Positions 35,524 through 44,794 of a DNA stretch of 64,000 nt are shown in pieces; positions within the stretch are counted from its first letter, which is position 1, and each line of letters starts with the position of its first letter. Origin of the DNA: Nostoc sp. T09 (GTDB lineage Bacteria > Cyanobacteriota > Cyanobacteriia > Cyanobacteriales > Nostocaceae); contig NZ_MTAV01000055.1 in NCBI RefSeq assembly GCF_002154695.1, positions 23,307 to 87,306 on the forward strand, written 5' to 3'. Under the pieces are notes generated by a model. That model did not search any database and was not told the DNA's origin. It saw only the letters and a list, made by a program, of their open reading frames with translations. Position numbers and translations under genes: made by a program.

Positions 35524-36855
35524 ATGAAAGTTAGCACTTTTATATCCAAAATCAAAGCTGCTTTGCAATATTGTTTTTATTATATTAGGCAGCTTTCTTT
35601 TTTGATAATTGTCCTCAGCCTATGTCTAATATTATCTAGTTGTCAAAATCTGGTAAAGAAAAATGCTGGAGTAGTTCATATAAACCTATGGCAAGGAATT
35701 AATCCTCCTGTTAATCGTGATGTATTTCAAAAATTAGTAGATAAATTTAACCAGACTCATGATGATATTCAAGTAGACTCTATTTTTGCAGGTGCATTAG
35801 AACAACAACTGCCGAAAGTATTAACAGCAGTTGTAGGCAATGTACCACCTGATATATTGTCATTCTACCCGCAAATTACTGGGCAATTGGTAGAATTAGG
35901 GGCAATTCAACCTTTAGAAGATTGGCTAAATAAATCACCTATCAAGTCAGAAGTTACATCCAACTTACTTGAGGAATTACAATTGGACGGTCACTTATGG
36001 TCAGTCCCATTGTACACTGCTAATTTGGGCATTTTTTACCGACCTGATTTATTTAAAGCAGCAGGAATTACAACAACTCCTAAGACTTGGGAAGAATTAC
36101 GGCAAGTTGCCAAAAAACTCACTATAGACCGTAATGGCGACAATCGACCGGAACAATATGGAATTTTACTACCTTTAGGAAAGGGAGAATGGACAGTTTT
36201 TAGTTGGTTTCCCTTTTTATTGAGCAATGGGGGAGAGGTAGTCAAAAATAACCAACCCAATCTGATCGACTCGGGAGCGATCGCGGCCTTAAAATTTTGG
36301 GAAAACTTGTTAAAAGATGGTTCGGCAACGCTTTCTCCTCCAGAACGAGGTTATGAGGAGGATAGTTTTATTGCTGGTCGAGTAGCGATGCAAATCACAG
36401 GGCCTTGGACTTATATAGCTAAATCTAATGTTGATTATGATGTCTTTCCCATACCTGTGAGTGTGCAACCTGCTACAGTCACAGCTACAGGAAATCTATT
36501 TGTTATGAAGACTACACCCGAACGAGAAAAAGCCGCCATGAAATTTTTGGAATATGTTCTGAGTGAAGAATTCCAAACAGAGTGGAGTATTGGGACAGGT
36601 TTTTTGCCGGTGAATATTAAATCTGCTCAAAGTAAAGCTTATCAGCAATATCTCAGCCAAAAACCTTGGTTAAAAGTTTTTATGGAGCAAATACCTGTGG
36701 CCAATGCTCGACCAACTATTGCTGGTTATAGTCGTTTATCTGATAGTCTTGGTAGAGCGATTGAGTCTACATTAATGGGTAGATCTACTGCTGAAAAAGC
36801 TTTAAAAATGGCGCAAGAGCGTTTAGATCTAATTTGGGATAGCAATAAAAATTAG
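35524..36855 (+). CDS. ABC transporter substrate-binding lipoprotein (sugar type)
   Basis: A 443-residue family-1 extracellular solute-binding protein (maltose/multiple-sugar class). The N-terminus is a signal peptide ending in the lipobox LSSC, so Cys40 is lipidated and the protein sits on the periplasmic face. Typical stretches follow: INLWQGINP, DKFNQTHDDIQVDSIF, GVVTTPKTWEELRQVAKKL-like hinge region and GRVAMQITGPWTY. It binds an oligosaccharide or a polyol and passes it to a permease. No permease is adjacent; a matching-type permease is at 50024, so their pairing is only possible. Confidence 0.9.
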   Translation: MKVSTFISKIKAALQYCFYYIRQLSFLIIVLSLCLILSSCQNLVKKNAGVVHINLWQGINPPVNRDVFQKLVDKFNQTHDDIQVDSIFAGALEQQLPKVLTAVVGNVPPDILSFYPQITGQLVELGAIQPLEDWLNKSPIKSEVTSNLLEELQLDGHLWSVPLYTANLGIFYRPDLFKAAGITTTPKTWEELRQVAKKLTIDRNGDNRPEQYGILLPLGKGEWTVFSWFPFLLSNGGEVVKNNQPNLIDSGAIAALKFWENLLKDGSATLSPPERGYEEDSFIAGRVAMQITGPWTYIAKSNVDYDVFPIPVSVQPATVTATGNLFVMKTTPEREKAAMKFLEYVLSEEFQTEWSIGTGFLPVNIKSAQSKAYQQYLSQKPWLKVFMEQIPVANARPTIAGYSRLSDSLGRAIESTLMGRSTAEKALKMAQERLDLIWDSNKN

Positions 36856-36993
36856 ATCATTTGGCATTTGTCCAGAGCCAAGAGTCAAAAGTATTTTAGA
36901 TTGCGTTCCTGCACTCGTAACGCTCTGCGATTTTGAATTTTAAATGTTTGTCCGTCTTGTCCTCCTGATATTCGGCTTTTTCTAGTCAGCATT

Positions 36994-39066
36994 TCACTGT
37001 GACAAACCCAGCCTATCTAAAATAAAGGCATATTCAAAAGCTAGTTCGCGCAAGCTTTCATAACGTCCAGATGCACCACTATGTCCTGCACCCATATTTG
37101 TTTTTAAGAGGAGAATATTATTATCTGTTTTGAGTTCTCTAAGTTTGGCTGTCCACTTAGCTGGCTCCCAATATTTGACGCGAGAATCATTTAAGCCAGC
37201 AGTAATTAGCATATCTGGGTAATCTTTTGCCTCGACGTTATCGTAGGGCGAGTAAGATTTCATGTACTCGTAATAAACTGGATCGTTGGGATCACCCCAT
37301 TCTTCCCATTCCATTGCTGAGAGAGGCAATGAAGTATCCAATATCGTAGTTACTACGTCTACAAAGGGAACATGGGCTACTACTACTTTAAACAGATCCG
37401 GACGCAGATTAATGACTGCTCCCATCAATAAGCCGCCTGCACTACCGCCTGTAATTACTAAGCGATCGCTCGCTGTCCACTTTTCATCTATTAAATATTC
37501 AGCACAGGCAATAAAATCTGTAAAGGTATTCTTTTTCTGCAAAAATTTGCCATCTTCATACCATTTTCGCCCCATTTCTTCCCCACCACGAATATGAGCA
37601 ATGGCAAACACTACTCCTCTATCTAGCAATGTCAGGCGATTTGATGAAAATGTGGCTGGGTAAGAAGCACCATAAGCGCCGTATCCTGTAAGCAACAAGG
37701 GATTGTGACCATTTTTTTGTATTCCCTGTTTGTACACAATCGATATAGGAATCTGTGTACCATCTTCAGCGGTAGCCATCAGCCACTCGCTTTGATACTG
37801 TGTTCTGTCGTAGCCACCAAGCACTTCTGTTTCTTTTTTTAACTCGCGTTCGTGTGTTTCCATTTTGTAATCGAAAACTGATGGCGGAGTAATAAAAGAG
37901 GTGTAATGGAAACGCAGGATGGTAGTATTAAACTCTGGGTTATTGCCTTCATAAAATTCATAGGTAGGCTCTGGAAAATTAATATTACTTTCCTCACCTG
38001 TCGAGAGGTGTTTTACTCTGGCAGTTTCTAAACCACCTTTTCTTTCATAAATTACTAAATGATTGGCAAAAAGACTAATTCCTGATAGCAACACATCTTC
38101 TTGATGAGGAATTATAGTCTGCCAATTTTCTTTACTTGGGGAAGCTACCAAGGTTTTGACCAGTTTAAAGTTGGTCGCCCGATCGTTGGTAACAATGTAG
38201 AAGTAATCGCTGTGATGATCGACATCGTACTCCATACCTGTAGTACGTGGATGAATTAATTTCCAATTGCCTTCAGGATAATTTGCATCTATATAGTGAA
38301 CTTCTGTTGTAATGCTGCTTTTTAAAAGCATCAGAAGATATTGTTCACTGCGGGTTTTATCAACATATAAATGGTAAATTTCATCCAGTTCTTCATAAAT
38401 TAAAATATCACGATCAACAGAAGTACCTAAAGTATGGCGAAATAGCTGGTAAGGACGATTAGTATCATCAATTTTGGTATAAAATATTGTTTTGTTATCG
38501 TTAGCCCAAGCCAGAGAGAAATAGGTATCAGGGATAGTTTCGGTGGATAGTTCAAATGTGGTTAAGTCTAGGAAAAAAAGCGTGTATTGCTCGGAACCAC
38601 TAGTATCAACTGAGTAAGCTAAGATTTGATGATTGGGGCTAATAGCAAACACACCCAAGCTGAAAAATTCGTGTCCCTTTGCTAGTTCATTTTCATCTAA
38701 AAGAACTTCTTCTGGTGCTTCTAAGCTACCTTTTTTGCGGCAATAAATAGGATAATCTTTGCCTTCTTCAGTACGTACATAATAGTAGTATTCGTCTTTA
38801 CGGTATGGCACCGATAAGTCGGTTTCTTTAATCCGTGCCAGCATTTCATTATAGAGTTTTGTTTGCAGCGCTTGGGTGTGTGCCATCATCGCTGCTGTAT
38901 ACGTATTTTCCGCTTCTAAATAGGCACTAACTTGGGGGTTTTCAATATCGCGTAGCCAAAAGTAGTTGTCGATGCGGCGATCGCCTTGCAACTCCAAAAC
39001 CTGTGGCTGTTTCTCGGCAACTGGTGGTTTAGTTATATTGTGTAAAAGATTATCCTTATGCATCAT
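36994..39066 (-). CDS. ptrB: Oligopeptidase B-type prolyl oligopeptidase (S9)
   Basis: A 690-residue serine peptidase cutting short peptides after basic residues. The N-terminal half is a seven-blade beta-propeller that begins with an entry segment RIDNYFWLRDIENPQV, and the C-terminal half is the catalytic alpha/beta domain: Ser in TGGSAGGLLMG, Asp in LNDSRVKYWEP and His in GAGHSGASGR. No signal peptide, so cytoplasmic. The start is ATG 39066 or 39063; a TTG further upstream is less likely. It follows the 39100 membrane protein gene by 33 bases on the same strand and could share its transcript. Confidence 0.93.
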   Translation of the reverse strand: MMHKDNLLHNITKPPVAEKQPQVLELQGDRRIDNYFWLRDIENPQVSAYLEAENTYTAAMMAHTQALQTKLYNEMLARIKETDLSVPYRKDEYYYYVRTEEGKDYPIYCRKKGSLEAPEEVLLDENELAKGHEFFSLGVFAISPNHQILAYSVDTSGSEQYTLFFLDLTTFELSTETIPDTYFSLAWANDNKTIFYTKIDDTNRPYQLFRHTLGTSVDRDILIYEELDEIYHLYVDKTRSEQYLLMLLKSSITTEVHYIDANYPEGNWKLIHPRTTGMEYDVDHHSDYFYIVTNDRATNFKLVKTLVASPSKENWQTIIPHQEDVLLSGISLFANHLVIYERKGGLETARVKHLSTGEESNINFPEPTYEFYEGNNPEFNTTILRFHYTSFITPPSVFDYKMETHERELKKETEVLGGYDRTQYQSEWLMATAEDGTQIPISIVYKQGIQKNGHNPLLLTGYGAYGASYPATFSSNRLTLLDRGVVFAIAHIRGGEEMGRKWYEDGKFLQKKNTFTDFIACAEYLIDEKWTASDRLVITGGSAGGLLMGAVINLRPDLFKVVVAHVPFVDVVTTILDTSLPLSAMEWEEWGDPNDPVYYEYMKSYSPYDNVEAKDYPDMLITAGLNDSRVKYWEPAKWTAKLRELKTDNNILLLKTNMGAGHSGASGRYESLRELAFEYAFILDRLGLSQ

Positions 39067-39099
39067 CAATAACAAGTAGCAGTTAGCTACCTAGTAATC

Positions 39100-39855
39100 T
39101 TAGGATGGGCCAGGAATTACAGTTTTGTGGTGTTGTTTTCTCTTTAAAGTACACAAGCCAATTGCTGGGATAAATCCCAGAATAAATGCTGTAAATCCTT
39201 GCCCATTCCAATACAATATCGAAGTCCGGTTGGCTTCGGGAATAAAATTTTGCAACAGAGAAAGCAGCCAAATTAAAGTACTGATGAAGAAGAAGCAAAT
39301 TGCCGGTACAAAATTCCACCACCAAGCATTGGCTGTATATCGCCGCAATACCAGCCATTGGCAAAGTCCGAGCCAAATTCCCGAAATAATGTATGAAATA
39401 GTAGACAAGCATCCTAAGATCACCATTGCCTCAGAAGATAAAGTTTCGTTAAAGGATGCGGCAATGGACGAAATATAGTTAATCCAGGCTGTAGAAACGC
39501 TGTTGGCAATTAGCCAACCGATGCTAGTAGCTAGCAACCACCACCAACCAGGAATATACGGGCGGAGAACCAACGCTTGATCGGCAGCGAAAATTAAGGC
39601 AAAGACTACGCTGCTGAAGTAGGTAGCAAAGCTATTCCACATTTGGGGATTTGGAAAAAAAGCGGGTGAGAGGTTATCTAGAAGATTTTCCAAAGCTATA
39701 CTGACAAGGCCACCCACAACCCATCCCAGACAGGTCATGAAGGTAAATTTGATCAGGAAACTTTTGGTTTGAGAACGCGGGATCAAAAACTTTCTGAATT
39801 TGGAAGCGTTCTGAGTCGATGCAACGTCAGAGGAAGTATTGGAATCAGCTTGCAT
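39100..39855 (-). CDS. Integral membrane protein with internal duplication
   Basis: A 251-residue protein with about six hydrophobic helices. A motif occurs twice: DQALVLRPYIPGWWWLL near residue 95 and CQWLVLRRYTANAWWWNFV near residue 170 (Q-x-L-V-L-R-x-Y, then a Trp cluster), suggesting a tandem-duplicated membrane unit. I believe this occurs in a cyanobacterial family of unknown function. The N-terminal 30 residues are polar and the tail is basic. Confidence 0.68.
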   Translation of the reverse strand: MQADSNTSSDVASTQNASKFRKFLIPRSQTKSFLIKFTFMTCLGWVVGGLVSIALENLLDNLSPAFFPNPQMWNSFATYFSSVVFALIFAADQALVLRPYIPGWWWLLATSIGWLIANSVSTAWINYISSIAASFNETLSSEAMVILGCLSTISYIISGIWLGLCQWLVLRRYTANAWWWNFVPAICFFFISTLIWLLSLLQNFIPEANRTSILYWNGQGFTAFILGFIPAIGLCTLKRKQHHKTVIPGPS

Positions 39856-39967
39856 ATGAAGTTAAGTTAAGCAGAGACGTGAGTGAGACCAGACTCCTGA
39901 AAAAGCGTAATCTCAGAATGATAAGCTAAACAGTGGCATAAAAAAGTGACTTAGGATGAAGTGTTAA

Positions 39968-41020
39968 ATGGGTGTTTCCTCAACAGCTCCTAGACTCCTG
40001 AGAGCAGCTCGTGGTGAAGTAGTAGACCGTCCCCCCGTATGGATGATGCGACAAGCGGGAAGGTATATGAAGGCATATCGAGATTTAAGGGAGAAGTATC
40101 CTTCTTTCCGCGATCGCTCAGAAATTCCCGAAGTAGCGATTGAGGTTTCCTTACAGCCTTGGAGAGCCTTTCAACCAGATGGGGTGATTTTATTTTCCGA
40201 CATTGTAACGCCATTGCCTGGTTTAGGCATTGACATGGACATTGCGGAAGGTAAAGGGCCAATTATTCACTCGCCCATTCGCACTCAAGAACAAGTTGAT
40301 AACCTGCGTCCCTTCGATCCCGAAGCATCCCTGCCATTTATCAAAACCATATTGCAGGCGTTGCGTCAAGAGGTAGGGAATCAATCAACGGTGTTAGGCT
40401 TTGTCGGTGCGCCGTGGACATTGGCTGCTTATGCAGTAGAAGGAAAAGGTTCTAAAACCTACTCCATCATCAAGAATATGGCGTTTTCTGACCCGACAAT
40501 TCTGCATCAATTTTTAGGGAAATTAGCAGATGCGATCGCCGTTTACGCACGCTACCAAATTGACTGTGGTGCTCAAGTTGTGCAAATGTTCGACTCTTGG
40601 GCAGGTCAATTGAGTCCTCAAGATTATGACACCTTTGCTTTGCCATATCAGCAACGGGTTTTTGAGCAAGTCAAGCAAACCCATCCTGACACACCCTTAA
40701 TTTTGCTAGTTAGCGGTAGTGCAGGTGTGTTGGAGAGAATGGCACAATCTGGTGCAGATGTTGTGACTGTAGACTGGGCAGTAGACATGGCAGAAGCACG
40801 CGCAAGATTGGGTAAGCACGTGAAAGTTCAGGGAAATCTCGACCCAGGCGTACTATTTGGTTCCAAACAGTTTATCCGCGATCGCATCCTCGATACTGTT
40901 CGCAAAGCTGGCAATTGGGGTCATATTCTCAATCTCGGTCATGGTGTGCTACCAGAAACTCCAGAAGAAAATGTCGCTTTCTTCTTTGAAACTGCAAAGC
41001 AGCTTAATGTACTGGTTTAA
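39968..41020 (+). CDS. hemE: Uroporphyrinogen decarboxylase
   Basis: A 350-residue enzyme decarboxylating uroporphyrinogen III to coproporphyrinogen III for heme and chlorophyll synthesis. Hallmarks are [14 protein letters not shown] (substrate-binding Arg loop), [14 protein letters not shown] with the catalytic Asp, [16 protein letters not shown] and HGVLPETP. It begins with ATG at 39968. It stands alone with its own upstream region and is essential in photosynthetic bacteria. Confidence 0.97.
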   Translation: MGVSSTAPRLLRAARGEVVDRPPVWMMRQAGRYMKAYRDLREKYPSFRDRSEIPEVAIEVSLQPWRAFQPDGVILFSDIVTPLPGLGIDMDIAEGKGPIIHSPIRTQEQVDNLRPFDPEASLPFIKTILQALRQEVGNQSTVLGFVGAPWTLAAYAVEGKGSKTYSIIKNMAFSDPTILHQFLGKLADAIAVYARYQIDCGAQVVQMFDSWAGQLSPQDYDTFALPYQQRVFEQVKQTHPDTPLILLVSGSAGVLERMAQSGADVVTVDWAVDMAEARARLGKHVKVQGNLDPGVLFGSKQFIRDRILDTVRKAGNWGHILNLGHGVLPETPEENVAFFFETAKQLNVLV

Positions 41021-41243
41021 TCAGTTGTCAATCTGTTTCGCTGTTTTCCTTTTTGTGTCTTTGTGTCTTTGTGTTTAGAGAATAATTTTTTTAACCACAA
41101 AGGCATAAAAGCACGAAGCAAAAAATATTAATTTTTCCTAAATGATTTAGCATTACTATAGCTGATTGTGTATTACTCATAGAGCTACACCGGGAACTAA
41201 AAATTCATTACAAGCAACTAATAAACAAAACTCAAAACTCTCT

Positions 41244-42212
41244 ATGAGCCAGAAACGGATTTTAGTGACTGGTGCAAGTGGCTGTATAGGTCACTACCTC
41301 AGTGAAGCCTTAATTCAGGAAACAGACCACGAACTGTATCTACTAGTTAGGAACCCAAGTAAACTGCAAGTTGATATCCAGGCGCGTCCGGGTATAACCG
41401 TGTTGCAAGGTGATATGCAACAAATTGGCCAGTTTGCTGAATTGCTATCCACAATTGATATTGCGGTGCTAACAGCAACAGCTTGGGGTGGTGAGGAAAC
41501 CTTTAATATTAATGTAAATAAGACTCTAGAATTGCTGAAGCTGCTAGATCCAGACAGATGCGAACAAGTAATATATTTTTCTACTGCTAGCGTTTTGGAT
41601 CGCCACAATCAACCACTTAAAGAAGCTGGAGAAATTGGTACAGATTACGTCAGTTCTAAATATGAGTGCTTGCACCAAATCTCAAAATTGGCGATCGCAC
41701 CGAAAATTACCACAGTTTTTCCCACTTTAGTTTTAGGTGGTGATGCCAAAAAACCCTATTCTCATTTAACATCTGGAATTCCCGAAGTCACAAAATATAT
41801 TAATATAATTCGGTTTTTGCAAGCAGATGGCAGTTTCCACTTTATCCACGGACGAGACATTGCGACCACAGTCCGATATTTAATTGAACATCCCCCGACT
41901 GGACGGGAACCTCGCAAGTTTGTTTTAGGTCAAGAGAAATTGACTGTTAACGATGCCGTAGAAGAAGTCTGCGCCTATCTGGGTAAAAAGATTTACTTTC
42001 GCATTCCATTATCTATAACATTAGCCAACTTGATTATTGCTGTGTTCCGAATTCAGATGGCTGCTTGGGATAGATTCTGCATGAACTATCGACAGTTTAC
42101 TTACGAAAACGCTATCAATCCTGCCAGTTTTGGGTTACCAAATTACTGTGCAACTATGACTGATGTTTTGAAAATTAGCGGCGTGAAAAGTGGCGTTGTC
42201 AAGACCCGTTAA
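41244..42212 (+). CDS. NAD-dependent epimerase/SDR-type reductase
   Basis: A 322-residue extended short-chain dehydrogenase. The N-terminal Rossmann motif is VTGASGCIGHYLSEAL (GxxGxxG), and YVSSKYECL contains the catalytic YxxxK. A following segment around 210-260 gives the extended family substrate-binding part (SFHFIHGRDIATTVRYL). It could act on nucleotide sugars or another carbonyl substrate. The ATG at 41244 is chosen, as the frame upstream is not conserved-looking; 220 bases separate it from hemE. Confidence 0.85.
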   Translation: MSQKRILVTGASGCIGHYLSEALIQETDHELYLLVRNPSKLQVDIQARPGITVLQGDMQQIGQFAELLSTIDIAVLTATAWGGEETFNINVNKTLELLKLLDPDRCEQVIYFSTASVLDRHNQPLKEAGEIGTDYVSSKYECLHQISKLAIAPKITTVFPTLVLGGDAKKPYSHLTSGIPEVTKYINIIRFLQADGSFHFIHGRDIATTVRYLIEHPPTGREPRKFVLGQEKLTVNDAVEEVCAYLGKKIYFRIPLSITLANLIIAVFRIQMAAWDRFCMNYRQFTYENAINPASFGLPNYCATMTDVLKISGVKSGVVKTR

Positions 42213-42313
42213 GGGAATGAATAAGAGTGAATTATTGGAGCATGTGGCAAAGCTCGGTTATTAATTGTTGTTTATACTATGAGAGAGGAGACCATTAGAA
42301 TTAAGGAAAGTTG

Positions 42314-42529
42314 ATGTTACAAACTATTCAAGGAATTTATAAGAACGGCAAAATTGAACTTGCTGAAAAACCACAGGGTATTACTGAAAGCCCAGTCTTT
42401 GTTACTTTCTTAGAAATAAAAGCTACAACTTGGCCAGAAATAATCATGGAATATCAAGGTGTAGCCGAAAGTATCAACTTTGAATCCTATCGAGATGAGC
42501 TTCTACCACCTAAAGAAGTAGAATTTTAA
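42314..42529 (+). CDS. vapB: VapB-type antitoxin
   Basis: A 71-residue small acidic protein: LQTIQGIYKNGKIELAEKPQ resembles the N-terminal strand pattern of a short antitoxin family (a beta hairpin with GxxxxGKIEL). It starts at ATG 42314 and its TAA (42527-42529) shares its last base with the toxin ATG, which together with the small size and position supports the antitoxin role. It would bind and neutralise the VapC below and autoregulate. Confidence 0.75.
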   Translation: MLQTIQGIYKNGKIELAEKPQGITESPVFVTFLEIKATTWPEIIMEYQGVAESINFESYRDELLPPKEVEF

Positions 42530-42939
42530 TGATGGGTTATCTACTCGATACTTGCGTAATTAGCGATTTTGTCAAGGGAGAAGAAAACACCTTAAAGAAA
42601 TTAAAAGTTATCTCTCCTACTGAGGTTTTTATTTCATCTTTAACGGTTATGGAAGTCAAATATGGATTAGCAATCAATCCAGAAAGAGCCGTTAAAATTC
42701 AACCGTTGATTGAAGCATTTTTAAAAGCAATTATAGTTTTACCTTTTGGTTCAACCGAAGCAGATCAAGCAGCCCAAATCAGAAGCATACTGAAAATAGC
42801 AGGTTCTCCTATAGGTGCTTATGATGTACTTATTGCCGCAACAGCAGTAACCCATAATCACATTGTTGTTACATCTAACGTTAGAGAATTTCAACGGGTA
42901 CCCAGTTTGCAAATCGAAAATTGGCGTTCTCCTCTCTAA
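42529..42939 (+). CDS. vapC: VapC-type PIN toxin
   Basis: A 136-residue PIN-domain ribonuclease. It starts YLLDTCVISDF (first catalytic Asp), has VMEVKYGL (Glu) and GAYDVLIAATA (Asp) and ends with a Trp-containing tail. VapC toxins cleave tRNA or rRNA under stress when the antitoxin is degraded. Start and stop overlap with the upstream antitoxin. An intact second pair is at 60780-61438. Confidence 0.9.
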   Translation: MMGYLLDTCVISDFVKGEENTLKKLKVISPTEVFISSLTVMEVKYGLAINPERAVKIQPLIEAFLKAIIVLPFGSTEADQAAQIRSILKIAGSPIGAYDVLIAATAVTHNHIVVTSNVREFQRVPSLQIENWRSPL

Positions 42940-43103
42940 AGTTATTACCCCCTATAGTATTAGCGTCGCTTACCGCAGGTATTGCTTTTATTCAGAATAA
43001 GAAAAAATTTTAGTAAACCGCTGAAGCTGCTTAGATAAAAAGTCAATGACTCTTAATTTTCGTTAAAGTGAGATAACAATCAAAGTGTGAGGATTGATAC
43101 TGT

Positions 43104-44693
43104 ATGCGAGTCCTACTGGTGTATCCAATATTTCCAAAAACCTTTTGGTCATACGAAAAAATTTTGGCGTTAGTCGATCGCAAGGTTTTGTTACCACCTT
43201 TGGGTTTAGTGACAGTGGCGGCAATTTTGCCTCAAGAATGGGAATATAAACTGGTCGATCGCAACATTCGTCCAGTCACCGAGGAAGAATGGGCTTGGGC
43301 TGATGTAGTCATTTTCTCCGCCATGATTGTCCAGAAACAGGACTTACTAGACCAAATCCAAGAAGCCAAGCGGCGTGGGAAGTTAGTCGCTGTGGGCGGT
43401 CCCTACCCCACCTCTACACCTCATGATGTGCAAAACGTGGGCGCAGATTTCCTGATTCTTGATGAAGGGGAAATCACCTTACCCATGTTCGTTGAGGCGA
43501 TTCAACGGGGTGATACATCTGGTACTTTCCGCACGAGTGAAAAACCAGATGTCACAAGTACACCAGTACCCCGCTTTGATTTATTAGAATTTGATGCCTA
43601 CGACATGATGTCCGTGCAGTTTTCGCGGGGTTGTCCTTTCCAATGCGAATTCTGTGACATTATTGTTCTCTACGGTCGTAAACCGCGTACCAAAACCCCA
43701 GCCCAATTGTTGGCAGAATTAGATTACCTCTATAAGTTGGGTTGGCGGCGGGGTGTGTTCATGGTCGATGACAACTTTATTGGCAACAAACGCAATGTGA
43801 AATTGTTGCTGAAAGAGTTAAAAGTTTGGATGCAAGAACATCAATATCCCTTTAGGTTTGATACCGAAGCTTCAATTGATTTAGCACAAGATCCAGAGTT
43901 GATGGAGTTGATGGTTGAATCTGGTTTTGCGGCGGTATTTTTGGGGATTGAAACACCAGATGAAGATAGCTTGCAAATGACCAAAAAGTTCCAAAATACT
44001 CGCAGTTCTCTGACTGAGGCTGTAGAAAGCATCATCAGGGCTGGATTGCGCCCAATGGCTGGGTTTATTATCGGGTTTGATGGGGAAAAAGCAGGTGCAG
44101 GCGATCGCATTGTCCGATTTGCGGAACAAGCTGCAATTCCTTCTACTACCTTCGCTATGTTGCAAGCGCTACCCAACACAGCCTTATGGCATCGCCTGAA
44201 AAAAGAAGGCAGATTGCGGGAAAACAAAGACGGCAACATCAACCAAACAACCTTGATGAACTTTGTTGCTACCCGTCCTCTGGAAGATATTGCCAGAGAA
44301 TATATCGAAGCATTTTGTGCTTTATACGATCCAGTGAAGTATTTGGATCGCACCTACCGCTGCTTTTTAATGATGGGTGCGCCAACGTGGAAAGCGCCAT
44401 TTAAATGGCCAGAGTTGATAGTAATTAAAGCGCTGTTGATTGTCATCTGGCGACAAGGCATCAAACGCGAAACCCGCTGGAAATTCTGGCATCACTTATT
44501 TAGCATCATCAAACATAACCCAGGAGTTGCCGAGCATTATCTTTCTGCTTGTGCCCACAATGAGCATTTTCTGGAATATCGCCAAATTGTGCGCGATCAA
44601 ATTGAAAGTCAGCTAGCCGAATATCTCGCCCAAGGTGCAGAAAAACCTTATGTGCTACCTGTGAAGGAAAAGGCAGAGGCGGTCGTTTGTTAA
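43104..44693 (+). CDS. B12-binding radical SAM protein
   Basis: A 529-residue enzyme. N-terminal cobalamin-binding domain (about 1-150, MRVLLVYPIFPKTFWSYEKI). The radical SAM domain has C-P-F-Q-C-E-F-C in GCPFQCEFCDI (about residues 180-190), and the C-terminal 170 residues match the DUF4070 region of this family. Such enzymes methylate or rearrange substrates, for example lipids, hopanoids or bacteriochlorophyll precursors. The substrate is not readable here. ATG at 43104; the gene is preceded by an AT-rich promoter region and followed by a hairpin. Confidence 0.9.
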   Translation: MRVLLVYPIFPKTFWSYEKILALVDRKVLLPPLGLVTVAAILPQEWEYKLVDRNIRPVTEEEWAWADVVIFSAMIVQKQDLLDQIQEAKRRGKLVAVGGPYPTSTPHDVQNVGADFLILDEGEITLPMFVEAIQRGDTSGTFRTSEKPDVTSTPVPRFDLLEFDAYDMMSVQFSRGCPFQCEFCDIIVLYGRKPRTKTPAQLLAELDYLYKLGWRRGVFMVDDNFIGNKRNVKLLLKELKVWMQEHQYPFRFDTEASIDLAQDPELMELMVESGFAAVFLGIETPDEDSLQMTKKFQNTRSSLTEAVESIIRAGLRPMAGFIIGFDGEKAGAGDRIVRFAEQAAIPSTTFAMLQALPNTALWHRLKKEGRLRENKDGNINQTTLMNFVATRPLEDIAREYIEAFCALYDPVKYLDRTYRCFLMMGAPTWKAPFKWPELIVIKALLIVIWRQGIKRETRWKFWHHLFSIIKHNPGVAEHYLSACAHNEHFLEYRQIVRDQIESQLAEYLAQGAEKPYVLPVKEKAEAVVC

Positions 44694-44723
44694 GCGGTTA
44701 ACAAAAAATAAATTTCCTAATAG

Positions 44724-44744
44724 GGGCACAGCATTGCTGTGCCC
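44724..44744. terminator. Hairpin between convergent genes
   Basis: GGGCACAGCA/TGCTGTGCCC arms with one central base, followed by TTT; sits between the radical SAM gene (plus) and the TPR-CHAT gene (minus), so could terminate both. It also resembles the GGGCACGGCA-type palindromes seen at 49612. Confidence 0.6.
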
Positions 44745-44794
44745 TTTGCAATTGAAGTAAATGGAATACCCGCTTGCAAAAGGCACCAAAAAAT

